A stretch of DNA of 64,000 nucleotides from assembly GCA_025531455.1 (NCBI GenBank), contig JAMYHL010000004.1, positions 248,001-312,000 of the forward strand, written 5' to 3'. This document shows, piece after piece, positions 39,769 to 51,932 of the stretch. The DNA is from Apiotrichum sp. Y4204. Taxonomy: Eukaryota; Basidiomycota; Tremellomycetes; Trichosporonales; Trichosporonaceae. Numbering within the stretch: the first letter of the stretch is position 1; each line of letters opens with the position of its first letter. A program made the translations under genes and the position numbers. Under the pieces are notes generated by a model that saw only the letters and a program-made list of their open reading frames with translations, had not been told where the DNA came from and made no database searches.

Positions 39769-42198
39769 ATGGGATTCAACAACCCCATGCCAGGTGCGTC
39801 AACCCCCGGCAGCAGAGCTAACGACAGTGCCGCTCCGAGAGGAGACGCACAAGGCGTACAAGATTGGTGCGTACCGTGCTGCTGGAGAAGCACTCGGAGC
39901 TCCGCCGCCCGGCCACGCGTAACTAACCTCAGTCCGCTCGTTCGTCGACGTGAACAACAACGGCCTTGACAAGGTGGGTCCTGATGTTGAGGGTGCAGCG
40001 TGCAGGCATAATGCACATACTCTTCTGGCCGCTTTACCTGCGCCTCATCTTCACCTGAGCCCAAACCCGTATGCGCGTTACTAACTACCCAGGTTGTTCC
40101 CCGTTCGGTTCTGGAGCGCGCTTACGGCTTTGCCATCTTCACTGTCGCCAAGGCCGGTTTCCTCTTCTCCGCGCGCGCAGGCAGCGGTGTCGTCATTGCC
40201 AAACTGGACGATGGACGTGGGTGCAGATCATTGGGCGCCGCTGACATGCAGAATGGAGCCCACCCAGTGCCATCGCCATTGGCGGTCTCGGCTTCGGCGG
40301 GCAGGTCGGTGCCGAGTGAGTGCGGGATTGTTATCAAGCTGACCCCAGGGTGACCGACTTTTTGATTGTGTTAAATGTGAGTTACTTCTCAAACAATATA
40401 TGCTACAAGCAACGCCGGCTCACATCAGTCTCGCTCCGCAGTCGCAAGCTTTATGAGCGCTGGGAGCATCACGCTTGGTGGCAACCTCTCGGTTGCGGTT
40501 GGGCCCCTTGGCCGCAACGCTGAGGGCTCAGGGTCACTCAACACAAAGGGGACAATGGCTGCCATGTACTCGTACTCGAAGACAAAGGGTCTCTTTGGAG
40601 GCCTTTCCGTCGAGGGGTCAGTGATTGCTGAGCGCCAGGACGCCAACCGCATAGCATATGGTGGCAACCCGACTGCAAAGCAAATTCTCACTGGATCATT
40701 CGACCCTCCTCAGTGGGCGTATATCCTCATCGACGAACTGAATCGCGCGACAGGCCTTCCTGGTGGCCAAATGTGGGTCGACGACGGCAAGGACGCCGGT
40801 GCAATGGGTTGGTCCAACCCTGCTGGCGGAGGACAGACTTCTCGTGGATACGCGTTCGGCGAGGGTGTGGGTGCTGGCGGTTCCACGCCGCCGAAGAATC
40901 GCCGGCGCTCCAGCTCGCTGTTCAGCCTCGGCGGCGGGAAGGACAAGAAGGACAAGGCAAAACTGGAGTCTGGGGCGCGGTTCCCATCCCATCACCAGCC
41001 GACCGTCAATCAGCTGTCATACAACCAGCCTCCGCAGGCCTCGCCGATCGCCGACACGCGTCACAAGGAGACCACGCCCGACCAGCGCGCCGCCCCGGCA
41101 CGGCCGTGGGAGGCCCGACGCGCGAGCTCGTACATTCCGTTCTCGGGCAGCCTGACCAACCTTTCATTTGGCAAGTCGAGTGCGAACCTCGAGCGCAAGG
41201 CGGGCCCGTCGTCGGAGACTTATAACGCGAACAGCAACTACAACTTGGCGCCTGCGCGTCCCCGTGCAGAATCCAACCCCCGACGGCCGTACGCGGAGCG
41301 CCCGACGCCCTCGCCTTTCTCCGACTTTGGTGGCTCGCGGGGCACGTCCAAGCTGGCCACCCCTGTCGACTCACCGAACCGCAGCCCGGTGATCACGAAT
41401 GGGGATTCCGAGTTCGGCGCACTTTCGAACGGCAACGGCCACACCAACGGATACAGCAACAGCCGCTCGGGAAGCGGGCGCGGCGGTGTGCGGACCAGCG
41501 GGAGCACGGCTAGCAGTGGGGACGACGACCTGCTTGGGTCCTGGGATGCGAATGATCGCGGTCTGACCGCGACGTTCTCCAACATGAACATCCGCAACGG
41601 GGGGAGCGGGGCGTACTCCTCGCGACGCACGTCGACGCTGCCATTTGACGACATTGCCGAGGACCCCGATCGTGCTCGTCTGCGCGAGACGACTTCGACG
41701 TTTGCGAACAAGGAGTGGGTCGGCACATCGGCTGGCCGCCGTGCCTTCAGCATGTACGGTGCGCCTGATGGCTGGCCGGGCACGGGCCCCGCCGCGCGTG
41801 ACGGCTTTGACGACGCGTACAACGACAAAGCCCGCGACATGTCACGTCCGTTTGACGAATATGACGCGCCACCGGCACGCGCGTCCCCGCGACCAAACCT
41901 GCAGCGCAAGCCGGGTCTCGACACGGCTGACGGGTATGCGCGCGCAGTGGCGCTGTACGACTTTGCTGCGTCGCACGACGGCGACCTGGGCCTGAAGAAG
42001 GGCCAGGTCGTGGTCGTCACGGGCACGGCGGACGGCAGTAGCGACTGGTGGCGCGGACGCGTCGCGACTGGCGGCTCCTCCGAGGGCATCTTCCCTGCCA
42101 ACCACGTCGAGGTTCTTGACATTCCTCGCCAGCTCCGCGGCGGACCCACGAAGACGCAGCTCCGCACGCGTCTCCTCACCGGATTGGAGTTTGATTAA
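39769..42198 (+). CDS. YSC84: SYLF (Ysc84) and SH3 domain protein
   Basis: Actin-patch/endocytosis protein family (yeast Ysc84 and Lsb3, human SH3YL1). Seven exons were joined: 39769-39793, 39828-39866, 39933-39973, 40093-40216, 40252-40315, 40349-40376 and 40429-42198, giving 696 residues. The N-terminal SYLF domain carries VPRSVLERAYGFAIFTVAKA, AIAIGGLGFGGQVGAEVTDF and SITLGGNLSVAVGPLGR, which binds phosphoinositides and actin in relatives. The C-terminal SH3 domain (about residues 628-680) shows ALYDFAASHDGDLGLKKGQ, DWWRGR and GIFPANHVEV. Between them lie about 350 low-complexity residues rich in Ser, Gly, Pro and Asn, longer than in yeast, with no further domain. Introns 34-119 nt. Convergent with the glycosylase gene, 122 bp apart. 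Confidence 0.93.
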
Positions 42199-42320
42199 AC
42201 ATGTTAGCCCCCCGATCGCAACTGTATCTCTAGTGATGTACGATAGCGTGCTAGATGCTATGCATAGAGCGTGATACTATAGAACTGTGAATGATTACAA
42301 CTGAGATACAGATAGATACA

Positions 42321-43862
42321 CTAACCTCTCCGCCTTTCTCCCTCGGCCTGGAGCTTGGCCACGATCTCATCCAGCTCGTCGACGTACACATCGACAAACT
42401 CGCCCTCGGCCTCGTCGCCGAACGCGAGCGCGTTGGCAAACTCACGCAGCGCGTAGAAGTACTCCTCATGCGCAGCGAGCGGCGTGTGCTCGAGCCCAGA
42501 GGTAGACGGCACGACCCAGAGGTACGTGTGTCCTCCCGCCCCGACGAGGCGGTAGCGCTGCGGCGCCTCGTATGTTATCGCCGCGGCAGGCGGGAGCTGA
42601 GGTACATCTCCCGGTGGGCGAGTGGGGAGCGGTACTGGTGGTGCTGGGGGCGGTGCGGGCGCAGCAGCCGCTGCGGCCCCATCGATCGCAACGAGCGCCT
42701 CGTCTACGGCGGGCTTGACGTCGTCGTCAAGCTCATCTACCTCCTCCTCGGCCCGGGAGGGGGTAACAACCCCATTCTCGAGCGTATACTGCACCACGCG
42801 GCGCGGCGTCGCGGGCGGCGGGGGCGCTCTCCGCCGCGGCTGTCTCGCCGCCAGGACACTCCGCTTCGCGACCGATACCCACACATCCCAGATACCCTTT
42901 CCCACGAAACAGGCTACCCTCGGCGCGTGGACCGCGAGCTTGCGCGAGAGGCGGCCGACAGCGAGGCGCTGTTCCCTTGTCGAGAGCTCTGCCGCCTACA
43001 GTCAGATGTAAATGAATAAAAAAAGGAAAAGTAAATGTAACCCCCGACGCACCTGCTTCGTCACCCGGTCCACGAGATTCGTGAGCCCCACGCCGCGGGT
43101 AAGCAGCGTGCTGTCCTCCTCGGGCGCGAGCAGCCGTTCCGTAAACCCGCCAGCAAAGAGCGCACGCCAAAACTTGTTGGTCGGGTGCGCGAAAAAGTGG
43201 CCGCGCTCGCCACTCCGTGTTCCGGGGTTGATCCCGATAAAGACCACGTCCAGGTCCCGTTGCAGGTGGTCCGGCACGCCGCCGATGTGTGCGTACGGGC
43301 CGGTCTCGGGGTGTGCGTACACGGCACGCGTCCAGCCGTACCGCTGCAGCGAGCCGTCCGGGCGGCGAGGTGGCGGAGCGGGGGAGAGGGAGGAAGAGGA
43401 CGAGGCGGCCGGGGGTTGTCGTCGTCGCCGAGTACCACTAGTTTGAGGACGCGGCGTTGATAGAGATCCCGGCTGGGCGCGCCGCGGCGGCGGGCGGGGC
43501 ACGTCCTCGTCCGACGAGCACAGGTCAATTGGCGAGGTCGCGTCGACGGGGATGGCGGTCGCGGCGCTGCCGCCTGCAAAGTATGACGAGCGCGTGCGGC
43601 GCGGTGTGGGCGAGGGCGCGGGGGCGGGCGACTCCGATAAAGTGCGTTTCCGCTTCCCCTTTCCCTTCTCCTTACTCTTGCCCTTCCGCGAGGTAGTCAC
43701 CGTGCCGTGCCCGCTGTCCGCGAGCCATTCGGCGTCGCTGTCCTTTTCCCTGTCACTGTCCGCATCTGCGTCCGGGTCTGGAGGTGGAGCGGCGCGTCGC
43801 GCTCGAGTCGCGCGCGTCTCGGGAGAGTAAGCGTATGCCTTGAGATGTGCGAGGATGGTCAT
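42321..43862 (-). CDS. thp1: TDG/Mug-family mismatch-specific uracil/thymine DNA glycosylase
   Basis: Base-excision repair enzyme that removes uracil or thymine opposite guanine. Exons 43862-43053 and 42995-42321 join to 494 residues across a 57-nt intron. The catalytic half contains VVFIGINPGTRSGERGHFF; the Asn of GINPG corresponds to the catalytic Asn of TDG. PTNKFWRALFAGGFTERLL and GVGLTNLVDRVTKQ follow. The second exon has ACFVGKGIWDVW and, near residue 425, VVPSTSGL, equivalent to the NPSGLS/MPSSSAR insertion loop. A Pro/Ala-rich insertion of about 100 residues separates these two blocks. About 185 residues of basic, Ser-rich, probably disordered sequence precede the domain and include KGKSKEKGKGKRKR, a likely nuclear signal and DNA-contact tail. 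Closest known type is fission-yeast Thp1. Confidence 0.9.
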
Positions 43863-44103
43863 GGGTGTGATGGAGAAATGAGGACCGAGCGAGCAGGTGA
43901 GTCATGAGTGGCAAAATGTGTGGACCCCCCACCACCCACGCAGTTGGGATTGAGTAATGAATGACAGTTCCATCCATCTTGGCTATTCCCAGAGACGCTC
44001 TGCACAATTGCTTTATGCATCAGAAACATATGAATGGAAGATGGTACAGAATGCAGAATGACAATGGCGATCCAGTGTCCCCCTTGAGCCGCAACTCTTT
44101 TTC

Positions 44104-47100
44104 CTACCAGAAGCCGCCGAGGGCCTGCAGGTCGCTCGCAACAGTAACGGCGTCGGTGCCGATCTGGCGCATCATCTCGCGCTGGCGGGACGACGGCTGG
44201 AGGGCAAAGTGCGCGAGGAGGCCGCCGTCCAGCACGCCCTTTGTGAGGGGGCGGGGGACGAGGTCGTTGCGGACGGTGCGGAATGCGCGTGGGTTGAGAC
44301 CCGCGACGTGCTGTGCATTGCGGACGAGCTGCGCCTGTACGAGCTGGAGACGCTTGAAACGCGCGCTCTTGACTGCCACCAGCGTCGTCAGGCTGCCGTC
44401 TGCCGTCGCGTAGACGAGCTGACTCTGGGAGGCGAAATCCTCCTCTTCATGTGTTCGCCGGCGCGCGATGGTCTTGGAGGCCGTGACTGTCGCGCCGCCG
44501 TGGAACTCAGTCTGCAGCAGCAGCTTGTCGCCGTTCAGCGAGTCTGGGTCGTTGGGGTCAAATTGCAGCAGACGCATATCGCCCTGTCGGTCGTTGGTCA
44601 CGAATATGACCTGCCCGTCGAGAGTGAGAAAGTCGCCTGAAACGAGCCCCCGGTCTTGCAGGTCACGCGAGATGGTGGTGAACTTGTACGGGTTCTCCTG
44701 GAACTGTGAGCGATCGCGAATAGTCACTAGGACTCACCTGCATCACCGCAAAGATGAGCGATTTCACAAAGTCTCCAATGAGGAGCAAGTTTTTAAACAC
44801 CCGGATGCTGGTCACATACATGCTGACGTCGAGGAACGCAAGGCCCATGAGGCGGTCATCATAGTCGAGCCCCTTGGCCAGCACCTTGGGCCCGTTCGAG
44901 TGCACAATGTACCCATTCAGATTCGCGATCGCACTGACGGGGTTACGCGTCGGGTCCTTGCAGCAGAACCGGAGGCGGAAGTTACTCACGCCCGGCGTGT
45001 CCCCGACAGTCTCGTCCACCTCGAACACGTACACTGCGCCGTGGGACGCGCGATCCTCACCGAAATTCTTTCCCGTGCCGACCGCAATAAAGTCCCGGAA
45101 TCCCGTCGGCGAAGCGTTGCTCTCGAGCGTCACGCTCTCAACACACAGGATCGCCTCGTTCTGGTCAAACTCGTAGCCGTCAACCACACGCCATGGGTCG
45201 CTGCCAGCGGAGAAGAGCTCGAGCGAGGCGCGCTCGTTCGTCGGCGGGATCAGGTTCGGGCCTTCGGGGCCGAGCTGAATCTCGCCCTCTTCGTCGTACG
45301 CCTGGAACGGGACGGTGAGCGCCGCCGCACCCACATAGTGCCCCGATGACGGGTCAAACGCGACGTGTGTGTACGTCCGCGCCATGGGGTAGCGATCGCA
45401 CGGCATCGCAAAGTCCGTGTTCAGCGACGGCGGGAGGTAGCAGATAAAACTGCCCTCCTGGATGCGAATGTAGTACTCGCCGCGCCCGCCGTGGTGCGTC
45501 GTCTTGCCGAACGCGTATGCGGGCTGTTTTAGGCCAAAGGACTGCAGCGGATGCGCGTCACTCGACATGATCCAGTGTGGCCGATCGCCGACGATAAATG
45601 CGCCCGTGTAGCCCTCGATATCTGCGAACGGGATCATGGTGTATTCAAGCATGGAGCTGGCTGATGTCGCGAGGAGCTGGGTGTGCACACGCTTGAACCG
45701 CACAGCAAGCGAGCGGCGCGACTGGTCTCGTGCATCGAGAGTGAAGCGCGGCTGTGCCTCGAAAATGTTCAGCCGCCCAGACTTGTGCAGCACCAGCAGA
45801 TGCGGGCGCGGTGTACGCGTCCCGACCGGGCAGAAAAGCATCTGCCCCACCTCATCTGGCGTCTCGTCGTCCACCACGGGCGTGCCCACCAGATCATCCG
45901 TAAACGATGCTTCCGAGTCGTACACGCCGCGCGACTGGAGTACAAGAGTGAGGTCCGGGAGCGAGCGGATCTGGTGTGAGTGGGAAAAACCCGCATCTAC
46001 CCACCTGGAGCTCTCCACTGGATGCCAAGGTTGCCAGCCACTGCGTTCCTCGTGATGCGTTAAACGCCGATTCCGTCGTCGCAGAGTCGGATGCAATCGC
46101 AGGTTTCGCAGCCTGCAAGCGCTTGAGCTGCTCGCCGGTGAGCTGTGCGCGTGTGCGTTGTGTCGGCTTGGACGTTTTTGTCGCCTGTGGCCCATCTGCC
46201 CCGTGCTCGTGCTCGTCCTTTTGCGTCGCTTCGAATGTGCGGTACACGCCAGAGACATCTGTAAACACCTCAGCCGCCTGGCAAGTGGGTAGTGATTCCG
46301 GTGTCGGCGCGAGCGAGACGGTGCGCGCAACGGAATCTCCAACAAAGAGTGTTATGTTCCCGTCTGCCCGGCGGATGACGAGATACGGATCGGCGATGCT
46401 TGCCGCGACAATCATCGGTATGTCGGCGGCCGGCTCGCACACGGTGTGCTGTACCTGCGCATCCGAGTCCATGAGGAGCACGCGCGTCGGAGAGACATGC
46501 ACAATCGTCGAGCGATTGAAGAATGTCCCTACGGCGACGGTTTTTTCCGGGACGTGTCCAATCTGGTCCTGCACATTCTTCGTCGAGAGCGCGTATATCT
46601 GGTGTGAGGGCTGGAGCAATTAGAGACTCACTTTTGTCTGTAGACCGTCAGAGGTGAAGAGGACCGTCGTCTGCTCGGATTCTGGGATGCCTTTGAATTT
46701 AGGTGCACTCGGGCGTTGGACTGGAAGGAACCACGTCGCGGACGCCGTCGCGAGCTGCTCGAATCGGCGGCGCTTCGTGATGGGGATGCCACGCTGAGAT
46801 TAGATGCGAGCAGCGCGGGGCATAGACTCACTCGGAACACATTGATTGTTGAGCCATTGCTGCCACCGCCAAGCGCAACGAGCTGCGGGTACGTCCGTGT
46901 CTGCGGTGAGTTCCAATTCGTGCACGGTAACTCACCCCCTGGTCAGTGACCGCGATACCAAACTCAATGTCTGAGATGCGCCCGATGCCAGCGAGGACGT
47001 CCTGTGGGTGGAGGACCACCGTCGCGGGGCCGGAGGAAACTACAGCAGCGGTGTTCCCGTTCGCGGTCGGGCCGTCCGCCTCGCCATACAGGTCCTCGTC

Positions 47101-48683
47101 CCAGTCGACCTCCATCTCGTCCTTGGCCGCGGGCTCTTCCACTGCTTCGCGCACAAGCTCCACCTTCGCGAGGAGCGAGTCGCCCTCTGCACAGCCCACA
47201 AACACGCCGTGCGTGCCGGCGTTATGCAGCGTCGCGGGCGGTGGAACAGTGGCGGACTTTTCGTCGACCTTGATCGAGCCCACTATACGACCGTCCATCT
47301 CGAAACGCACCTGGTGCACGCTGCCGTCGTGGAGCACGAGCACCATATCGCGGTCGGACACGAACTCGGCGCGCGAGTTCTCGAGCGAGAGCCGGCGCTC
47401 CTCCCACGTCGTATCCGCCGACGCCGTTGTTATGTATCCCCACCACGCGTTCACGGACACATTCACGCGGCGCCCGCTCTGATCGATATGGATGAGGCCT
47501 GCAGAGGAGACTATGACGACACCGCCCATCTCCGTCGGACACGCGACAATGTACTGGCAATCGGAGGGGAGGCCGGAGACGGACGTGAGGAGGGGGTAGC
47601 TCCCGCCGGCGGAGAGATCCAGCGTGCGGATCTCGAGATGGAAGGTGTCCTTGCTCGAGCGGTACCGTCCTGCCCAGGTGTGCATTGGTGTGAAGAGCAT
47701 GGCGAGCGTGGGGGAGTGGAAGCCGGGAAGGAAGCGCAGGTCCTGGACGTTCTTGATCGTCGGGGAGATGTCGGCGAGCGCGAGAATGAACGAGGGGGTG
47801 TAGGGAACGTGCCTGGGGATTAGGTCTGTTGGACTCGGTCGCTCACCTAGACGACTTCTCCTGCGCTGGATCCAACTCGGACTGCTCCTGCACGAGCGGC
47901 AGGACGGCGAGGGAGTCTTCCGGAAGCGTGAGAAGTGCGATACGCGATAGCGGGTCGCTCCGAAGTTGGGGGACGTATCCCTGCGACTCTCCGGTCACCA
48001 GGATATGACTACGTTCATACGTGTGTAGCGACACCGTCGCGACATCTCCCCGCGACCACTCGAGAATCGCCATCTACCATTAGCTCAACCATACCCAACA
48101 CCCACCTTGCTGTCCTTGATAGACACCAGCAGCCGATCCAGTCCGTCCACGCTCGAGTCCAGCGTTCGCAACGGTGCCAGGCCGGTGATGCACCCATGCA
48201 CCTGATGCCGGGTCAGGAGGTGTAGTCGCCGCGTCGTCTCGTATCGGACAGGTGCTCTCTTAGAAAAGAATGAGTTTCAGATCCCACGCTTAAGTTCATG
48301 GCCAATGCATAGCAAACACAACTAGTTGTATTTGTATCTCGAGAGCTGCTTACATCTGCTGGTGCGGTGTCGAAGAACGAGTCCCCCATCTCGTCGGGCA
48401 TGTCTGACGGTCCTGCCGGTGTTGCTGCTCCTGTTCCGTTTCCGTTTCCGTTCACGACGCCATTCTCGTCCTCGGGAACCGGGCGCGACTCCTCGCGGAT
48501 CTCAAACACGCGCAGGTCCTGCCCGCCCGCGACGACCAGGTTCCCCACCACCTTGACCTCTGGCGCCTCGAGAGCGGCATGGGGCTTCGGCAGCGGGTAG
48601 ATGGTCGACGGGGTGAAGTGCGGGAGGAAGAGTGAGTGGTGAATCGCCGACGGCGGAAGGAGGGTCGAGTGGAGGGCGTGCAT
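44104..48683 (-). CDS. CFT1: Cleavage and polyadenylation factor subunit Cft1 (CPSF160)
   Basis: Large WD/beta-propeller scaffold of the pre-mRNA 3'-end processing complex. The frame starts at the ATG 48683 (MHALHSTLLPPSAIHHSLF), the usual Cft1 beginning, and stops at 44104. About ten exons are separated by short introns, for example GPATVVLHPQDVLAG before the 46.9-kb intron. The CPSF-A C-terminal domain shows GLAFLDVSMYVTSIRVFKN, LLLIGDFVKSLIFAVMQ and DFLTLDGQVIFVTNDRQGD. The protein end (RQIGTDAVTVASDLQAL) is characteristic. Total length is about 1400 residues, near the family norm. DDB1 and SF3B3/Rse1 are related, but the tail and N-terminus fit Cft1 better. An acidic stretch (EMEVDWDEDLYGEAD) lies in the middle, as in other Cft1 proteins. 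Some internal junctions were only approximated. Confidence 0.93.
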
Positions 48684-48997
48684 CGTGTCGGCCCCGAGAG
48701 GGGGTGGATGGGGGTGTGGGGGAGAACAAGGTGTTGAGATGTCAATGTCGAGAAACAAAAGGAGATGGCTGTGGTGCTCTTTCGATGGCGATGGGCGCGA
48801 ACCAGGCGATGGAGAGGAGCGAGTGGCGGAGACCAAAGGATGCCCGTGGGATCTGCGGGTGCGGGCCTAGTGAAAAAAGCAACAGGCATAGCGCCAAACA
48901 AGGAGCCTAGTCCAGGGGAGGCCTAAAACCAGTTGATCGCGGATTCAGATCCACGTGAATCCCCTCCCCCTTTCAGCTTCCATTCTGGGCTGTCCTC

Positions 48998-49002
48998 ATT
49001 GG
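48998..49002 (-). promoter_or_regulatory. CCAAT box upstream of cytochrome c1
   Basis: The plus strand reads tcattggc; the minus strand carries CCAAT. The HAP/CCAAT-binding complex controls respiratory genes including cytochrome c1 in several fungi. It lies about 450 bp from the CYT1 start. Function inferred. Confidence 0.35.
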
Positions 49003-49348
49003 CTCGGTGCTGGCTGGCGCCTGAAGGAGTATAAAGTGCCACTGTATAATTTTGCCGAACCTCCGGACACGCGACCTTGCTGGGTGAGGCCGAGATTTGT
49101 ATGAGGACAGCCTTGGTTGGCGGAGAGCTTTGGTACTCCAGCCCAGCCAGTGGTGGAGGAGCCCTAGCAGAGCAGTAGTGATGAAGGCACGCCCCAGGGT
49201 GCAAATCATCCAGCAGCCCGTGGCCGTCCAGGAGAGGCAGCCAACAGCCGAGCCAGCGATTCATGCGACTGGCCGAGTTGCTCCGGCGCTCTGCTCCTGC
49301 AGCCAGCCAGCCAGCGTGCAGTGTGCAGTGGGTGGTGGTGCTTGCTAC

Positions 49349-49372
49349 CCACCACCACCACCACCACCACCA
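49349..49372. repeat. (CCA)8 microsatellite in the CYT1 leader
   Basis: Eight perfect CCA units. Immediately upstream, ggtggtggtg at 49331-49340 is complementary, so the two can fold into a hairpin about 85 nt ahead of the CYT1 start codon. Confidence 0.8.
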
Positions 49373-49455
49373 ATCCCCGTCTCTGGTCTTGACACCTCCT
49401 TCCACCACCACTCTCTTTCTCCTCCCTCCCTCCCCCTTCTCCCTCACCACCCACC

Positions 49456-51093
49456 ATGCTCTCCTCGGCCTTCCCCCGCCTCGTGTCGCGGGCCTCGGTC
49501 CGGGCGTCCCCCGTTCAGCAGGCCGCAAAGGTCCGTGAAGAAAATCCGCTAGAGCGAAGCGAGTGCGCGCCCGTCCGCTGTCATCCTGCCTGTTGCCTGC
49601 TGCCGTTTGCCTTTCTTTTCGCGCGCGTCCCGCCTTCCCTCCCCGCCTCGCGCTTCGCCCCCGATGTCTTCCTCGCCTTCCCTCGCGCACCCCGAGTCTT
49701 CCCCGTTACCGCCGATCATCGGGGCGCTATCCTGCCGGAGCCGAGATGGGGATCCTTTGTGATCTCTTATTGAGGTCACTTGCCGATCCTCCGACTCCTA
49801 GATCCGCGCGATGGGCAAGGAACAGATCAACACGACGATCAAGCAGCAGGCACACGCCAGACAGCGCACGACAGCGCAACAGCTCGCTCGCCGCATGAGA
49901 TGCATCTTGCTGACCCCGCAGGCCCGCTTCAACTCGACGTTCTCGCAGCAGACGGCCCAGTCCACCTGGGCGTCGAGGGCGGCCCTCGCCGGCTCGACCG
50001 CCGTCGCCGTCGGAACCACCGCCTGGTACATTAACCTCTACGGCATCCCCGGCCTCCAGACCGCGTCGGCCAACTCCGCCGCCGAGGTCGGTCTCCACCC
50101 CGCCGAGTACCCCTGGCCCAACAAGGGCTTCTTCGAGACCTTTGACCACGCCTCCATCCGCCGTGGTTACCAGGGTGCGTGAGAGAGCACAGCGAGCGCA
50201 GCGAGCGAGACGGAGGATCGGGAAGGGCAGGGAAGCAGGGAAAATGCCATGTGCGGGGACAGTTGTGACCCCGTACTCCCCACGCCCCGGTCCCCCTCGA
50301 ATAGCCACCCAGCAGTCACTAACTTTCAGTCTACCGTGAGGTCTGCGCGGCGTGCCACTCGCTCGACCGCATTGCCTGGCGTAACCTTGTCGGTGTCTCG
50401 CACACCGTCGACGAGGTCAAGGCCATGGCCGAGGAGTTCGAGTACACCGACGGCCCCAACGACGAGGGCGAGATGTTCCAGCGCCCGTGAGTATAACTAA
50501 TATTGCGCGGGTCTCGCTAACCTTCAGAGGAAAGCTCGCCGACTACATGCCCGCTCCCTACCCCAACGAGGAGGCCGCCCGTGCCGCCAACGCTGGTGGT
50601 TACCCCCCTGACCTCTCCCTCATGACCAAGGCCCGCCACGGTGGTGCCGTGAGTTTTACCCTCAATGCCCGGAAACTCACCCCCAGGACTACGTCTACTC
50701 GCTTCTTACCGGCTACGTTGAGCCCCCTCCGGGTGTCGTTGTCGCCGAGGGCATGAACTACAACCCGTACTTCCCCGGTGGTGGCATTGCCATGGCCCGT
50801 ACCCTCTTTGACGGCCTCGTCGAGTACGACGACGGCACCCCGGCCACCACTTCGCAGATGGCCAAGGACGTCACCCAGTTCCTCTCGTGGGCCGCCGAGC
50901 CGGAGCACGACGAGCGCAAGAAGATGGGAATGCAGGCCATGATTATCATCTCCACCCTCACCGTGAGTCTCGAGTCCCCCACAAACGATCGAAGGCTCAT
51001 TCAAATTAGGCCATTTCCCTCTACGTCAAGCGCTTCAAGTGGACGGGCCTCAAGACGAGGCAGGTTCTCCGCCCCGGCAAGCCCCGTCTTTAA
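49456..51093 (+). CDS. CYT1: Cytochrome c1, heme subunit of respiratory complex III
   Basis: Passes electrons from the Rieske protein to cytochrome c at the mitochondrial inner membrane. Six exons were joined: 49456-49530, 49922-50174, 50330-50486, 50528-50648, 50687-50962 and 51010-51093, giving 321 residues. The N-terminus ([18 protein letters not shown]) is rich in Arg and Ser without acidic residues, a mitochondrial presequence. VCAACH at about 114-119 is the CxxCH heme site. [19 protein letters not shown] contains the axial-ligand Met. The C-terminal anchor ([19 protein letters not shown]) crosses the inner membrane. Exon 1 ends inside the presequence. The first intron (391 nt) starts with gtccgt, a weaker donor than the usual gtgagt. 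Divergent from CFT1. Confidence 0.95.
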
Positions 51094-51932
51094 ACGTGAG
51101 GTTTGTTTAGAACAAAACAGTACCTTCGGGGACATGCAAAAAGAGATATCGACATGGACGAGGTTGGGAGGTGGTTGTGGAATGTGGCACCGCCACAAAT
51201 GGGAGGGGCGGTGGAGGATCGGCGCTTTTCGAATTTTCGGAATAGACTGCGAGGAGCATGCAGCGCTGCCACTCGATGAACGCTGCATGCGGTCGTGATA
51301 TCGTGGATAGCGCATGCGAGCGAGCTCTATAACTGCCCAACTGCTGAACGTGTGTGTGGGGTAGATGACACAGGCGGGGGATGTTTGTGGAATTTGTGGG
51401 TAGTTGGTGGTGCGTGTGTCCGCGTTTTCAGAGAGATCAACACTATCAGAGATGATTCTATCTCGCTTCGTGTTGTGGTCCTTGAGGGGAGAGCAACCAT
51501 CTCAGATGTCTCATCGGACGTTGAGGGGGCGGATGCAGCAGGCGGCGTGGGGGCGACGCGTTTGATTATTAAACTCGAGGCACCTGAGAAGCTTTACGTC
51601 GATCAACCTCGTAATCCCTTTCTCATGGACCGAACCAAAAGACTTGTGGACAACTATCGCTCCTGTGGCTATTGCGAGAGCAGCTGACAGGGTGCACGGA
51701 ACGCATGAACCCATATGCTGTATGAGCTGTGACTTGCAGCATGCAGCACGAAATATATACCGTACACATCTTTGGGTGCCACATTATGCACGGGCCCCGC
51801 GGAGTGGCACATTGCCTTCTTGAGACGGAAGCAAAAAGCGCGCGACGCGTCTTCTTTTGATTTCATGAATCTGTGCATTCCTCGACGCGACGCGCCTTTC
51901 CTAGCTCTTCTCATCATACACCACCCTTTCCA
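51094..51932. other. Intergenic region between CYT1 and the PIP-box protein gene
   Basis: About 840 bp. A T/A-richer part with aaatatatacc at 51748-51758 could be the core promoter of the downstream gene, about 175 nt ahead of its ATG. No gene seen. Confidence 0.45.

Larger units (their letters stand above)
48684..49455. promoter_or_regulatory. Divergent promoter region of CFT1 and CYT1
   Basis: 772 bp between the two start codons. The CYT1 side ends in a C/T-rich leader and holds a (CCA)8 run. A CCAAT box on the minus strand at 48998-49002 is a reasonable HAP-complex site for a respiratory gene. No clear TATA box. Confidence 0.5.

Noticed and set aside
44468..45349. Plus-strand 293-codon frame within CFT1
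   Set aside because: Antisense shadow of conserved CFT1 exons. The same applies to 47008-47823.
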